Origin: TH5896 sp050748485
Lineage (GTDB): Archaea > Thermoproteota > Nitrososphaeria > Nitrososphaerales > Nitrososphaeraceae
Direction of reading: 5' to 3'
DNA: 64,000 nt
Assembly: GCA_050748485.1 (NCBI GenBank)
Contig: JBOGPP010000127.1
Location: forward strand, 15,180 to 79,179
Both the position numbers and the translations under genes were made by a program. How positions within the stretch are numbered: position 1 is the first letter of the stretch; every line of letters begins with the position of its first letter. A model generated the notes under the pieces. It searched no databases, was not told where the DNA came from, and worked only from the letters and a program-made list of their open reading frames with translations. This document shows positions 1 to 8,128 of the stretch, in pieces.

Positions 1-50
1 GTCCTAGTCTTACGTATTGGCTTATTCCTTGATTTTCTTCGACTACCCAA
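1..50 (-). CDS. Possible start of a basic Elf1-like protein (partial, cut by window edge)
   Basis: On the minus strand a TTG codon at 48-50 opens a frame that runs off the window and reads MGSRRKSRNKPIRKTR (16 residues). A TATA-like element (TTTATAAATAG, about 72-82 on the complement) lies about 25 nt upstream, the spacing expected for a leaderless archaeal transcript. A short Lys/Arg-rich start of this kind is typical of archaeal Elf1-like elongation factors, which continue into a zinc ribbon. Only 16 residues are visible, so the family is a guess. The opposite strand also has an open frame ending at a TAA near position 57. Confidence 0.3.
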   Translation of the reverse strand, partial: MGSRRKSRNKPIRKTR

Positions 51-133
51 TTTGTAAAAATAGGAACAAACCTATTTATAAATCTGGCCAAACAAAAATC
101 CGGTCAGATTCACCAATCTAGTAATCTCCAACA

Positions 134-328
134 TCAGGCAATCTGATGCTTCTTTTTTCTCCGCAATGTAATGATACCTAAGATCAGAAATCCTATACCG
201 ATAGCCAAGATCAGATAATCCGCAGGGACCAAAAGAGACCAAGCCTCGTTAAGTGTTCCAGCATAAAAAAACAACCCTGATAAGAAGATCAGGGCAATGC
301 CTGTGATTATCTCACCATTGACTTCCAT
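134..328 (-). CDS. Small two-helix membrane protein, function unknown
   Basis: A 64-residue protein with two hydrophobic segments (about residues 7-24 and 33-54) separated by a short linker containing NEAW and PADY. It ends in a positively charged tail (RRKKKH) that should lie in the cytoplasm. No family is recognised. It follows leuB on the same strand after about 115 bp. The size and hydropathy look like a genuine small membrane protein rather than a chance frame. Confidence 0.5.
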   Translation of the reverse strand: MEVNGEIITGIALIFLSGLFFYAGTLNEAWSLLVPADYLILAIGIGFLILGIITLRRKKKHQIA

Positions 329-445
329 TAAGATGAGTTAGTAAATGTCAGACTTATATACAAATCCTTCCCAAGAATAGTTGACGCTGTCATATCCGCA
401 ATAAAGTCGATATGAGTTGTACGCATTCACTCTTGGACTAATAGT

Positions 446-1453
446 TCACATATAGAGATAAGACACGACGCTCCTTGTGAACTCTTTTGTTGTGAGGGTA
501 CCTCCCAGATCTTTTGTCTTCTTATTTTCAACCAGCATCCGCACTATCGCCTCCTCTATTCGATCTCCTTCTAAGATGGCTTGTTTGTCATTATGCTTTG
601 TTCCTAACCATTGAAGCATCAATCTGGTCGATAGCAAAATAGAAGTAGGGTTTGAGACATTCTTACCTTGGATGTCAAATGCAGCTCCGTGAACTGGTTC
701 GAAAACCCCAAAATCGTTTCCGATATTTGCTGCCGGACCCATGCCCAGTCCCCCGACTATTTGTGCAGCCTCGTCTGATATGATATCTCCAAAAAGGTTT
801 GACGTTACAATTACATCAAAATCCTGAGGATTCCGAATAAGATTCATCGCGCATGCATCGACGTACATCTCCTCAAACTTAATATCACGATTTAGTAATG
901 CAACTTCTGAGCATATCCTCCTGGCCAATCCGTCACTTTCTTTCAATACATTTGCCTTATGAACCAAACTGACTTTTCTCTGCTTGTTTCTCAATCCAGC
1001 CAGTTTGAAGGCGTACTGAGATATCCTTTCGATAGCTTTTTTGCTGGTCCGCCTGAGGGAGATAACGGTTTCCTCATCTGACCAAAATTCCCATCCAAGA
1101 TACAGGTCTTCAGTATTCTCCCTCACCACTACAAGATCGATATTGTTTTGCAGAGAATTTGTGTTAGGATAAGCCCTTACCGGTCTGATATTTGCATATA
1201 GATCGAAAAGACGTCGAATAACAAGTATAACATCAGCAGCGCTCTCGCCCACCGGTCCCTTCAGACAGGCGTCTGATTTACGGATGGCGGATAGTGTGAA
1301 TTCAGGTAGTGCCTTATTGAACTTTATAAGTGCATCATCCCCTGCTTCTAAGTAAACCAAGGAAAACTTCACTGACGAATTGGCGCCTATCGCGTTTAAG
1401 ATACATGTCGCCGATTCGATCAATTCTGGTCCTATTCCATCGCCTCTGAGCAT
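446..1453 (-). CDS. leuB: 3-isopropylmalate dehydrogenase (beta-decarboxylating dehydrogenase family)
   Basis: A 335-residue member of the isocitrate/isopropylmalate dehydrogenase family, which oxidatively decarboxylates 3-isopropylmalate with NAD in leucine synthesis. Visible motifs are GDGIGPEL at the N-terminus, VRENTEDLY, VHKANVLK, the metal-binding stretch NLFGDIISDEAAQ and the nucleotide-binding EPVHGAAFDI. ilvN and ilvB lie just upstream on the same strand, which favours LeuB over homoisocitrate or isocitrate dehydrogenase. The first ATG gives MLRGDG, but the in-frame codons just upstream (Tyr-Asn-Ile-Ala) fit the missing first beta strand and no ATG, GTG or TTG precedes them before a stop, so the true start is slightly unclear. 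Confidence 0.85.
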   Translation of the reverse strand: MLRGDGIGPELIESATCILNAIGANSSVKFSLVYLEAGDDALIKFNKALPEFTLSAIRKSDACLKGPVGESAADVILVIRRLFDLYANIRPVRAYPNTNSLQNNIDLVVVRENTEDLYLGWEFWSDEETVISLRRTSKKAIERISQYAFKLAGLRNKQRKVSLVHKANVLKESDGLARRICSEVALLNRDIKFEEMYVDACAMNLIRNPQDFDVIVTSNLFGDIISDEAAQIVGGLGMGPAANIGNDFGVFEPVHGAAFDIQGKNVSNPTSILLSTRLMLQWLGTKHNDKQAILEGDRIEEAIVRMLVENKKTKDLGGTLTTKEFTRSVVSYLYM

Positions 1454-1493
1454 GGCTATATTGTATCGAGTCGTTTCAAGGCACCTTTATTAT

Positions 1494-1507
1494 GAGCTTA
1501 TAAGCTC
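1494..1507. promoter_or_regulatory. 14-bp palindrome overlapping a TATA-like box upstream of leuB
   Basis: GAGCTTATAAGCTC is a perfect 14-bp palindrome whose centre (TTATAA) can serve as the TATA box. It lies 41-54 nt upstream of the leuB ATG, allowing a short leader. A palindrome over a TATA box is a common arrangement for an archaeal repressor site. No regulator is assigned. Confidence 0.4.
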
Positions 1508-1606
1508 TGCATTCCAATCGCATCTGAGGCGTGCTGGAGCCCCTTGTTGAGCTATCCAAAGATTTATTTTTCAACTTCGCTGATCTGAACCATAGCGATT
1601 AGAGGG

Positions 1607-2131
1607 CTATACCGCTCCCCTGGGCAGTGCGGAGACTCCAGTACGTGCCAGTTGAACAATACCAAAATCCGATACTAGATTCCGAAATGCATCAATCTTG
1701 CTGGGAGTGCCCGTGATCTCAACCGTAAGTGTAAATTTGTCTATATCTAAGATTTTTCCTCGAAAAACGGAAGCGAGATTGGTGATTTCTGCCCTCGAGG
1801 TTGGATCTTGAGCATTCATCTTTATGAGAGCCAATTCCCTGTAAACAGTATTAGCTCTGTCCAATACCCGTACTTCGACTACATCTATGAGTTTTCCAAG
1901 TTGTTTCACAAGTTGGTCCAATGTCCGATCATCGCTTCTAGTGGTTATGGTCATTCTTGAAAGGTCAGTAGATTCGCTGTAACCCACAGTAATACTTTCT
2001 ATGTTAAAATTCCTGGCCCTAAACAAGTTAGTGACTCTAAAGAGAACTCCAGGCTTGTCCTCAACTAGCGCAGATAAAATGTAAACATTGTCTGAAGACT
2101 TTCTTTCTGGAGTGGAATCGATTTGACTCAA
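1607..2131 (-). CDS. ilvN: Acetolactate synthase small (regulatory) subunit
   Basis: A 174-residue protein with an N-terminal ACT domain (about residues 17-90, starting YILSALVEDKPGVLFRV and containing NIESITVG) and the C-terminal domain of the IlvH/IlvN family. It binds and activates the catalytic subunit of acetohydroxyacid synthase and usually mediates valine feedback inhibition. Its start lies 13 nt after the ilvB stop, so the two are surely co-transcribed. The length is normal for the family. Confidence 0.93.
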   Translation of the reverse strand: MSQIDSTPERKSSDNVYILSALVEDKPGVLFRVTNLFRARNFNIESITVGYSESTDLSRMTITTRSDDRTLDQLVKQLGKLIDVVEVRVLDRANTVYRELALIKMNAQDPTSRAEITNLASVFRGKILDIDKFTLTVEITGTPSKIDAFRNLVSDFGIVQLARTGVSALPRGAV

Positions 2132-2144
2132 TTGTCAGGGAACC

Positions 2145-3824
2145 TCAAGAGCCGACAATCATATCCTTCAGGCCTGTTCCAGGTGCGACAAAGGGATAAA
2201 CATCTTCCTCCGGGTCTATTGGAATGTCTATCACGGTGGCCACATTACTCTTTAGCGCCGATATAATTGCATTATCTAATTCCAAAATCGATTGTACTTT
2301 TATTCCCTGCGCACCGTATGCGTCGGCAATTTTAGCGTAATCAGGGCAGTTGTGAAGATGAACGCCTTCATACCTTCTATTATAGAATGTTCTCTGCCAT
2401 TGTGCTACCATCCCGAGCATGTAGTTGTTCAGCAAGATGACTATGACCGGAAGATTTTCAAGTACAGAAACGGCCAGAGAATTTTCACTCATATTAAATG
2501 ACCCGTCACCAGCAATATCTACGACAGGAACATTTTGCTTCGCTGCTTTGGCTCCAATTGCGGCCGGAAACCCAAAACCCATTGTCCCAAGGCCGGTGGA
2601 ACTAAAGAAAGTTCCTGGAGATATGACATCAAAATGTAGCGACGTCCACATCTGACATTGTCCCACTTCTGTTGTGACGATAGCATCACTAGGAAGGACC
2701 TGTCTCAATTTCTTTAGTACCTTCCTGGCAGTAAGATCCCTCGGGTAATCCTTGATGCTTTCAGTATAATAATCTATAAGCTCCTTCCTTCTCTTCAACC
2801 AGGGATTTTCCGCACTTCGTTTAACCATCTTCTTATTCAAAAGCTTGATCAGCGTTTTCATAGATGACTTAACGTCTCCGACAATGGCGACATCAACAGA
2901 TTTGTTCTTGCCAATCTCAGCGGGATCGATATCCATATGAATTATACTCATGCCCTTACCAAATTCATCAAATCTTCCGACCGATCTATCAGAGAATCTT
3001 GCTCCAATTGCTAAAATACAATCTGCTTCCAATATGATCTTGTTTGCTTCTGCATGCCCGTGCATTCCGATAGGTCCCATTGCCAAAGGGTGATTTTCAG
3101 GGAATGACCCCTTTCCCTTGAAGGTAGTTACAACCGGAGTCAATAATAATTCTGCAAGGACTTCCAATTCTGAAAAAGCCCCTGATAGGATTACACCACC
3201 GCCAGACATAATTATAGGGCGCTGGGCGGCCAACAAAAGTTCGGCAGCTTTTCCGATGGTCGAGAGATCGCACTCAATGGTTGGATTATACCCTCTCACC
3301 TTTATTAAATCAGGAAACTCTATATCCTGAGAGTCCTGCTGAACGTCCTTTGGGATGTCAATGAGTACCGGACCGGGCCTTCCGCTCTCAGCAATGTAAA
3401 ATCCCTTCTTAACGGTTTCAGGTATCTCTGTAGCTTTTCTCGGCTGAAATGTATATTTAGTGCATGGGTTTGCTATCCCTATTATGTCAGTTTCTTGGAA
3501 GGCATCCTTTCCTATCATCTCCAAAGGAACTTGTCCAGTGACCGCAACCATAGGTGAAGAATCGGCGTAAGCAGTTGCAATACCAGTTATCAAATTTGTC
3601 GCTCCAGGTCCGGACGTTGCGAAACATACACCAGCCTTCCTTTTTATCCTGGCATATCCGTCTGCCATATGAGCCGCCGATTGTTCATGCCGGACAAGAA
3701 TGTGCCGAATCTTTGCATCTACCAATGCGTCATAAATGGGAAGGTTTGCACCCCCCGGGAGACCAAAGACAAAATCAACTCCTTCTTTTTCCAGTGAACG
3801 CATCAGGGCCTCTGCCCCCTTCAT
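2145..3824 (-). CDS. ilvB: Acetolactate synthase large (catalytic) subunit
   Basis: A thiamine-diphosphate enzyme that condenses two pyruvates to acetolactate, or pyruvate with 2-oxobutyrate, at the entry to valine, leucine and isoleucine synthesis. The N-terminal TPP domain carries FGLPGG and the catalytic Glu in VRHEQSAAHMADGYAR. The central domain is intact, and the C-terminal TPP/Mg motif runs from GDGSFNM to LLNNYMLGM. I chose the ATG giving MKGAEALMRS because family members start there; an in-frame ATG 11 codons upstream (3857) is also open. It is followed by ilvN after 13 nt. Confidence 0.93.
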   Translation of the reverse strand: MKGAEALMRSLEKEGVDFVFGLPGGANLPIYDALVDAKIRHILVRHEQSAAHMADGYARIKRKAGVCFATSGPGATNLITGIATAYADSSPMVAVTGQVPLEMIGKDAFQETDIIGIANPCTKYTFQPRKATEIPETVKKGFYIAESGRPGPVLIDIPKDVQQDSQDIEFPDLIKVRGYNPTIECDLSTIGKAAELLLAAQRPIIMSGGGVILSGAFSELEVLAELLLTPVVTTFKGKGSFPENHPLAMGPIGMHGHAEANKIILEADCILAIGARFSDRSVGRFDEFGKGMSIIHMDIDPAEIGKNKSVDVAIVGDVKSSMKTLIKLLNKKMVKRSAENPWLKRRKELIDYYTESIKDYPRDLTARKVLKKLRQVLPSDAIVTTEVGQCQMWTSLHFDVISPGTFFSSTGLGTMGFGFPAAIGAKAAKQNVPVVDIAGDGSFNMSENSLAVSVLENLPVIVILLNNYMLGMVAQWQRTFYNRRYEGVHLHNCPDYAKIADAYGAQGIKVQSILELDNAIISALKSNVATVIDIPIDPEEDVYPFVAPGTGLKDMIVGS

Positions 3825-4011
3825 CCTTGTCAAAGTAGAGCCAATCCTCCACAACACAACAAATTACACAGAACAAAACAATCTGTCTTCGCTATTTTCC
3901 TTCCATCATACAAGCATGGATTCCTCAACAACATATTTCAAATTATGTAGCTGACCAGAGGCCAGTTATAATTTATAAGTGTTATTCTAGTCCCAAAAAA
4001 GTTGAAAGTTT

Positions 4012-4824
4012 TTACTTTTGAAGTTTGCTTGTCATATTTGAACCCGAAGGCTCATGAACGAAAGTAGTATAGGATTTCGCTACGTCTAGGCCTTCATGAA
4101 CAATTGATCTCACTGCTTTTATCATCGAGACTGGGGATTTTGATTGCCAAATATTTCTACCCATGTCTACCCCGGATGCCCCAGATGAAATTGCGTCATG
4201 TGCCAGCTTTAAGGCATCTTTTTCATCGAGCTTCTTACCTCCAGCAATAACTAACGGTACAGGACAAGACCTCACTACTGTGTCGAAGTCATCACAATAA
4301 TATGTCTTTACAATATGGGCTCCGAACTCTGCGGCAATTCTACATGCTAACCCTAAATAGCGTGAGTCACGAGACATTTCTCTTCCAACTGCTGTAACTG
4401 CAAGAATTGGTATGCCGTATTTTTCCCCTTCGTCGACCAATCTAGCTAGATTCATTAAAGTTTGGTGCTCATATTTGCTTCCGATGAATACAGATACAGC
4501 GAGACAACTTGCGTTGAGCCTGATGGCATCTTCGATACTTGCGATTATTGCCTCCTTGGAAAGATCTTCTCCTACTATGCTGCTTCCTCCAGAGATTCTA
4601 AGGACTACCGGGACGCACGATTCTGGGCGAACACACGTTCTTAGAATGCCTCTGGTCAGCATAATCGAATCTGCGAAAGGCAACAGAGGGCCGATAACCT
4701 CTCTAGGTGCTTCTAACCCTTCTGTAGGGCCTAAAAAATAACCGTGATCTACTGCTAGCATAACACATCGGCCATCATCTTGACCCATAATTTGAGATAG
4801 CCTATTTTTCATTCCCCAATTCAT
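4012..4824 (-). CDS. LsrF-like class I aldolase/thiolase (DhnA/DeoC superfamily)
   Basis: A 270-residue TIM-barrel protein resembling E. coli LsrF, the thiolase acting on 3-hydroxy-5-phosphonooxypentane-2,4-dione in autoinducer-2 breakdown. From memory, the shared stretches are LDWGM/MNWGM with RLS, AVDHGYFLGPTEGLE, TRGILR, SKYEHQ, AAEFGAHIVKTYY, VPLVIAGGKK and SGASGVDMGRNIWQS. The Lys in IVKTYY is the expected Schiff-base lysine. The archaeal relative 2-amino-3,7-dideoxy-D-threo-hept-6-ulosonate synthase belongs to the same superfamily and is the main alternative. It lies 38 nt downstream of a zinc alcohol dehydrogenase on the same strand. No other lsr gene is present, so the substrate is unknown. 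Confidence 0.75.
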   Translation of the reverse strand: MNWGMKNRLSQIMGQDDGRCVMLAVDHGYFLGPTEGLEAPREVIGPLLPFADSIMLTRGILRTCVRPESCVPVVLRISGGSSIVGEDLSKEAIIASIEDAIRLNASCLAVSVFIGSKYEHQTLMNLARLVDEGEKYGIPILAVTAVGREMSRDSRYLGLACRIAAEFGAHIVKTYYCDDFDTVVRSCPVPLVIAGGKKLDEKDALKLAHDAISSGASGVDMGRNIWQSKSPVSMIKAVRSIVHEGLDVAKSYTTFVHEPSGSNMTSKLQK

Positions 4825-4862
4825 AATTCTTCTGGCTTATACAGAGCGACTAATAGACCCTA

Positions 4863-5903
4863 TTATTTCTTTTTCTCATTGACAATCACCACCTTCATAG
4901 CATTAAGTGCATCATGAGCACACCTAAACGCCGATTCCGAGTTTTCTAAGTTAAATTGATGTGTTATTAGGCTTCCAAAGTTCAAGCGTCTGTCGGCTAG
5001 AAGTTTTAGTGCTTGATTGGTTTCCACCTCAGTCGCCGCATACGAAGACAGGATCGAAATTTCATTGGCATAAAGAAACGAAAGATCAATATTTACAAAG
5101 GACGATCTTGCAGGTACACCAAAGAGAACGATTGATCCCCCCTTTCTTAACATTTTTAATGACTGAGTAAACGCCTTTTGGTTGCCTGTCGCAACAACAA
5201 CAAGGTCTGCTCCTCTACCTGAAAGAACATCCTTGATGCTCCTTGTTTTCTCCTCGTCATTTATCGGATGCAAAACCTCAAATCCCATCCTTTTACCGAA
5301 ATTCAACCTGAATTCATTAGGATCAATCAATATTACCCTTTTGACACCAGCATCCCTAGCCAACAAAGCATTCATTATACCTACTGGTCCAGCTCCCATG
5401 ATTACGATATCATCGATACCCTTCAAGTCACATTTGGTGAGGGCCCTAATACAACAGGCCAGAGGTTCGATCAGTGACGCTTCTTCATCAGTCACAGATG
5501 TTGGAAGTTTTAGAACTCCTCCTCGTTGGATGTGCATAGATGACACGAGGAACTCTTCAGATAAACCACATGGTTCCAAGTTGTTTAACTGATACGAATC
5601 ACACATAGTTTCGGCGTCATGCGAGCAATAGTAGCATGAATAACATGGAACATGATGATGGGTAAAGACTCGTTCCATTTCCTTGAAGCCGGTAACATTA
5701 TTTCCCACCTTGGCTATCTCGCCGACTGGTTCATGACCCAATCTGGTCGAACCCATCCCATACGAAGTTGTGGTTTTCTCTAGGTCAGAACCACACAAGC
5801 CGCAAACTCTCATTCGTACGACAATTTCATCATCTTTTGGGTGTGGTGCGGGAACATCCTTTACAATTACTCCATTCGGAGATGCAACAAAAACTGCCTT
5901 CAT
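4863..5903 (-). CDS. Zinc-dependent alcohol/sorbitol dehydrogenase (MDR family)
   Basis: A 346-residue medium-chain dehydrogenase. Catalytic zinc ligands are suggested by VCGLCGSD and GHEP (Cys, His, Glu). A structural-zinc loop follows, with four cysteines in CYSCYYCSHDAETMC. The Rossmann part has VIMGAGPVGIMNALLARDAG followed by an acidic IDPNE, which favours NAD over NADP. It probably oxidises a sugar or polyol. It is the first gene of a two-gene unit with the LsrF-like enzyme, so the two may act in sequence on one substrate. The exact substrate cannot be read from sequence. Confidence 0.85.
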   Translation of the reverse strand: MKAVFVASPNGVIVKDVPAPHPKDDEIVVRMRVCGLCGSDLEKTTTSYGMGSTRLGHEPVGEIAKVGNNVTGFKEMERVFTHHHVPCYSCYYCSHDAETMCDSYQLNNLEPCGLSEEFLVSSMHIQRGGVLKLPTSVTDEEASLIEPLACCIRALTKCDLKGIDDIVIMGAGPVGIMNALLARDAGVKRVILIDPNEFRLNFGKRMGFEVLHPINDEEKTRSIKDVLSGRGADLVVVATGNQKAFTQSLKMLRKGGSIVLFGVPARSSFVNIDLSFLYANEISILSSYAATEVETNQALKLLADRRLNFGSLITHQFNLENSESAFRCAHDALNAMKVVIVNEKKK

Positions 5904-5967
5904 GAAAGATCACAATTCTTGTTGCACATATGCATATTTTTAAAATTCGCCGTATTGTAAACTATTC

Positions 5968-6117
5968 TCAAACATTCCGTCCTGAATACTTTTTGGGCTT
6001 TCTGGTAAAGATGCTCTTACACCCTTCGCAACAGAAAAAGTATTCTTTGCCACGATAATTCAATGGGATTGCCAGCTCTTGTGGCAATTCTATCCCACAC
6101 ACAGGGTCCAGAGGCAA
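5968..6117 (-). CDS. Small YHS-domain metal-binding protein
   Basis: A 49-codon frame starting at TTG (6115-6117), with an in-frame stop two codons upstream of that start. The protein reads PLDPVCGIEL near the start, then YRGKEYFFCCEGCKSIF and KPKKYSG. This is the YHS pattern: DPVCG, an aromatic-rich strand, FCxxGCxxxF and PxKY. YHS domains bind metal ions and occur alone or fused to metal transporters and reductases. It is too short for standard ORF length filters. It stands alone between the alcohol dehydrogenase and a plus-strand zinc-ribbon gene. Confidence 0.7.
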   Translation of the reverse strand: MPLDPVCGIELPQELAIPLNYRGKEYFFCCEGCKSIFTRKPKKYSGRNV

Positions 6118-6297
6118 GAATTATAATAAAATAAGTTTGCTATTTATTCTTTCGTCACCTTATTCGCGAGCTCGATTGTATGAGGTCATAAGAAGTCATG
6201 ACTTTTGCATTTTCCTTTAGCACAATCATAGCAAAAAGTTTAAGATAATTTACAATTCATTTCATATTGCGGAAATGGTGAATATAGATAGCTCTTA

Positions 6298-6468
6298 ATG
6301 TCATTTCCTTCAATAGAAATAGTATGTGAAAAATGTGGGGGTAGGATCAATAGAATCATCAATGTGAAATCTCTCAAAGATGTATTAAGGCCATTTAGTG
6401 GAAGATGTAACACATGCGGCGTTAGTTTGAACCCGTCTGATTTTGAATTACATATGGAAAAAGCCTAA
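6298..6468 (+). CDS. Small zinc-ribbon protein, function unknown
   Basis: A 56-residue frame from an ATG at 6298. It contains two CxxC knuckles, CEKCGG at residues 10-15 and CNTCG at 37-41, 24 residues apart, as expected for a zinc ribbon. The tail NPSDFELHMEK is probably helical. No family is recognised. It is convergent with trpE and lies opposite the YHS gene. The cysteine spacing makes chance unlikely. Confidence 0.6.
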   Translation: MSFPSIEIVCEKCGGRINRIINVKSLKDVLRPFSGRCNTCGVSLNPSDFELHMEKA

Positions 6469-6502
6469 ATCTATATGGGATTTTCATTGAGCAACAGAAT
6501 GA

Positions 6503-7918
6503 TCAGTTGCCCAGTTCCATCTTGAATGCCTTTGAATCCTGCAAAGCTAGAAGGATGGCATCTAACTTCTGCTCCGTTTCATTCCACTCGGTGAGGGGAT
6601 CAGATTCCATCACAATTCCTGCGCCCGCTTGGGAATAGGCTTCGTTACCGCGCATGAAAAGCGAACGGAGTATAATTGCGAAATCACATGAGCCGTTCGA
6701 AGAAAAGTATCCTAATGCGCCTGCATAAGGACCTCTTCTCGAAGGCTCCAATCCGTTAATAATTTCCAATGCCCGCACCTTAGGTGCACCCGAGACTGTC
6801 CCCGCTGGAAAAAGAGCTTTAAAAGCATCAAACTGATCATAGGAATTTCGTAATGAGCCTGATACGTGAGTCACCATGTGCTGAACGTGACTAAACCGCC
6901 TGACTGCCATCAAGTCTTTGACAGTTACAGACCCATACTTGCTAACTCTACCAACGTCGTTTCTAGCCAAATCTACTAACATGGTATGCTCGGCAATTTC
7001 CTTCTTGTCATTGACGAGTTCTCTACTGAGCTTTTCGTTTATCTCTGGTTCGGAAACAACGGGCCTGGTACCAGCAATTGGATACGTCTCCAGATAGCCC
7101 TTTGACACACGCAATAGCATTTCCGGGCTGGACCCAATGATCTGAATTCCGCGACTCGTCTTTAAAAAAAACATATACGGAGATGGGTTGATCCTCCTTA
7201 AACTTTCATAAACGCATAGCGGATCGCCCTTAATACTAAACCGCAAATTTCGAGATAAAACGACTTGGAAAATATCCCCTCTATAGATAAAGTTCTTCGC
7301 CTTTTTGACCATATCCAAGTATTGATTCCTTGAGACATTATTGATAGGCAAAGAGAAATTAAATTGCTCCTTACCATCATCCTCGTCATGAACCTTAAGA
7401 AACTTAGTTACTTGATCTGAACGTGAGGATTTTCCTTGATAAAAGTAGTAGACCTTGTTTGCTGAGTGATCCACTATGATCCCGTCAGTATAAATTCCGA
7501 AATCAAGCGTTGGGAAGGTGTCTGAAAGGAATCTCTTCTTCTTAGTTTTCGTCCTCAGATTTTCCCAAGAATTGACGGCATCATACGAGACATATCCGAC
7601 AGCCCCGCCAACGTACCGAAAGCGATGATCCTTTACACGTGGGAGAATACTCTTGATAGGTGACAAGAGGTCATCTGGTGCATCATAATGATTTGATTTA
7701 TCGCCCTTATTCAAAATAACGCTATTATTTTCGATTATGACTGTAATTACTGGATCAAAGCCAATTACAGAGATTTCAGATAATTCTTTAGGACCTTGTA
7801 ACGATTCTAACAGGAAAACGGTATCAAAATTCTTGTATATTCTCTTAAATATTTTGAATTGATCTGCACCTACGTCAATCCTGACAAAATGGAGATCCTT
7901 TTCCCTCTTTGGATGCAA
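6503..7918 (-). CDS. trpE: Anthranilate synthase component I
   Basis: A 471-residue chorismate-binding enzyme that converts chorismate and ammonia or glutamine to anthranilate, the first step of tryptophan synthesis. The N-terminal domain carries FLLES, the motif of the tryptophan feedback site in TrpE. The C-terminal catalytic part shows PSPYMFFLKT, GSSPEMLLRV, PIAGTRP, VDLARNDVGRV, HMVTHVSG, FPAGTVSGAPK and GAGIVMESDP. LLES favours TrpE over aminodeoxychorismate synthase PabB. No trpG or other trp gene is nearby, so the amidotransferase partner must lie elsewhere. Two small genes precede it on the same strand. Confidence 0.85.
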   Translation of the reverse strand: MHPKREKDLHFVRIDVGADQFKIFKRIYKNFDTVFLLESLQGPKELSEISVIGFDPVITVIIENNSVILNKGDKSNHYDAPDDLLSPIKSILPRVKDHRFRYVGGAVGYVSYDAVNSWENLRTKTKKKRFLSDTFPTLDFGIYTDGIIVDHSANKVYYFYQGKSSRSDQVTKFLKVHDEDDGKEQFNFSLPINNVSRNQYLDMVKKAKNFIYRGDIFQVVLSRNLRFSIKGDPLCVYESLRRINPSPYMFFLKTSRGIQIIGSSPEMLLRVSKGYLETYPIAGTRPVVSEPEINEKLSRELVNDKKEIAEHTMLVDLARNDVGRVSKYGSVTVKDLMAVRRFSHVQHMVTHVSGSLRNSYDQFDAFKALFPAGTVSGAPKVRALEIINGLEPSRRGPYAGALGYFSSNGSCDFAIILRSLFMRGNEAYSQAGAGIVMESDPLTEWNETEQKLDAILLALQDSKAFKMELGN

Positions 7919-7926
7919 AATTTGCT

Positions 7927-8067
7927 TTAAGTGGAATACGGACCATATTTATTTTCAATGGGGTTAAAATTAACATGTTCGAAGTGGATCAACTGATTTT
8001 CAGAAGAAAACAATTTTGGCATATGATACGAGTGGGCCCTTGCTCTTGATTTGAATTCAATGCCCAT
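7927..8067 (-). CDS. Candidate 46-residue protein immediately upstream of trpE
   Basis: A frame of 46 residues from an ATG at 8065-8067, ending 8 nt before the trpE ATG. It starts MGIEFKSRARAHSYHMPKLF and ends in NKYGPYST. Its composition is protein-like, with four histidines and no low complexity, and it fills a gap between two same-strand genes. It has no tryptophan, so it is not a Trp-codon attenuator peptide. No family is recognised and the call rests only on position and composition. Confidence 0.4.
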   Translation of the reverse strand: MGIEFKSRARAHSYHMPKLFSSENQLIHFEHVNFNPIENKYGPYST

Positions 8068-8128
8068 CTTAACTGAGCCGACATGGATTGAATTCTGCGC
8101 GCGGTACTTTAACCTTCATATCAATTTG

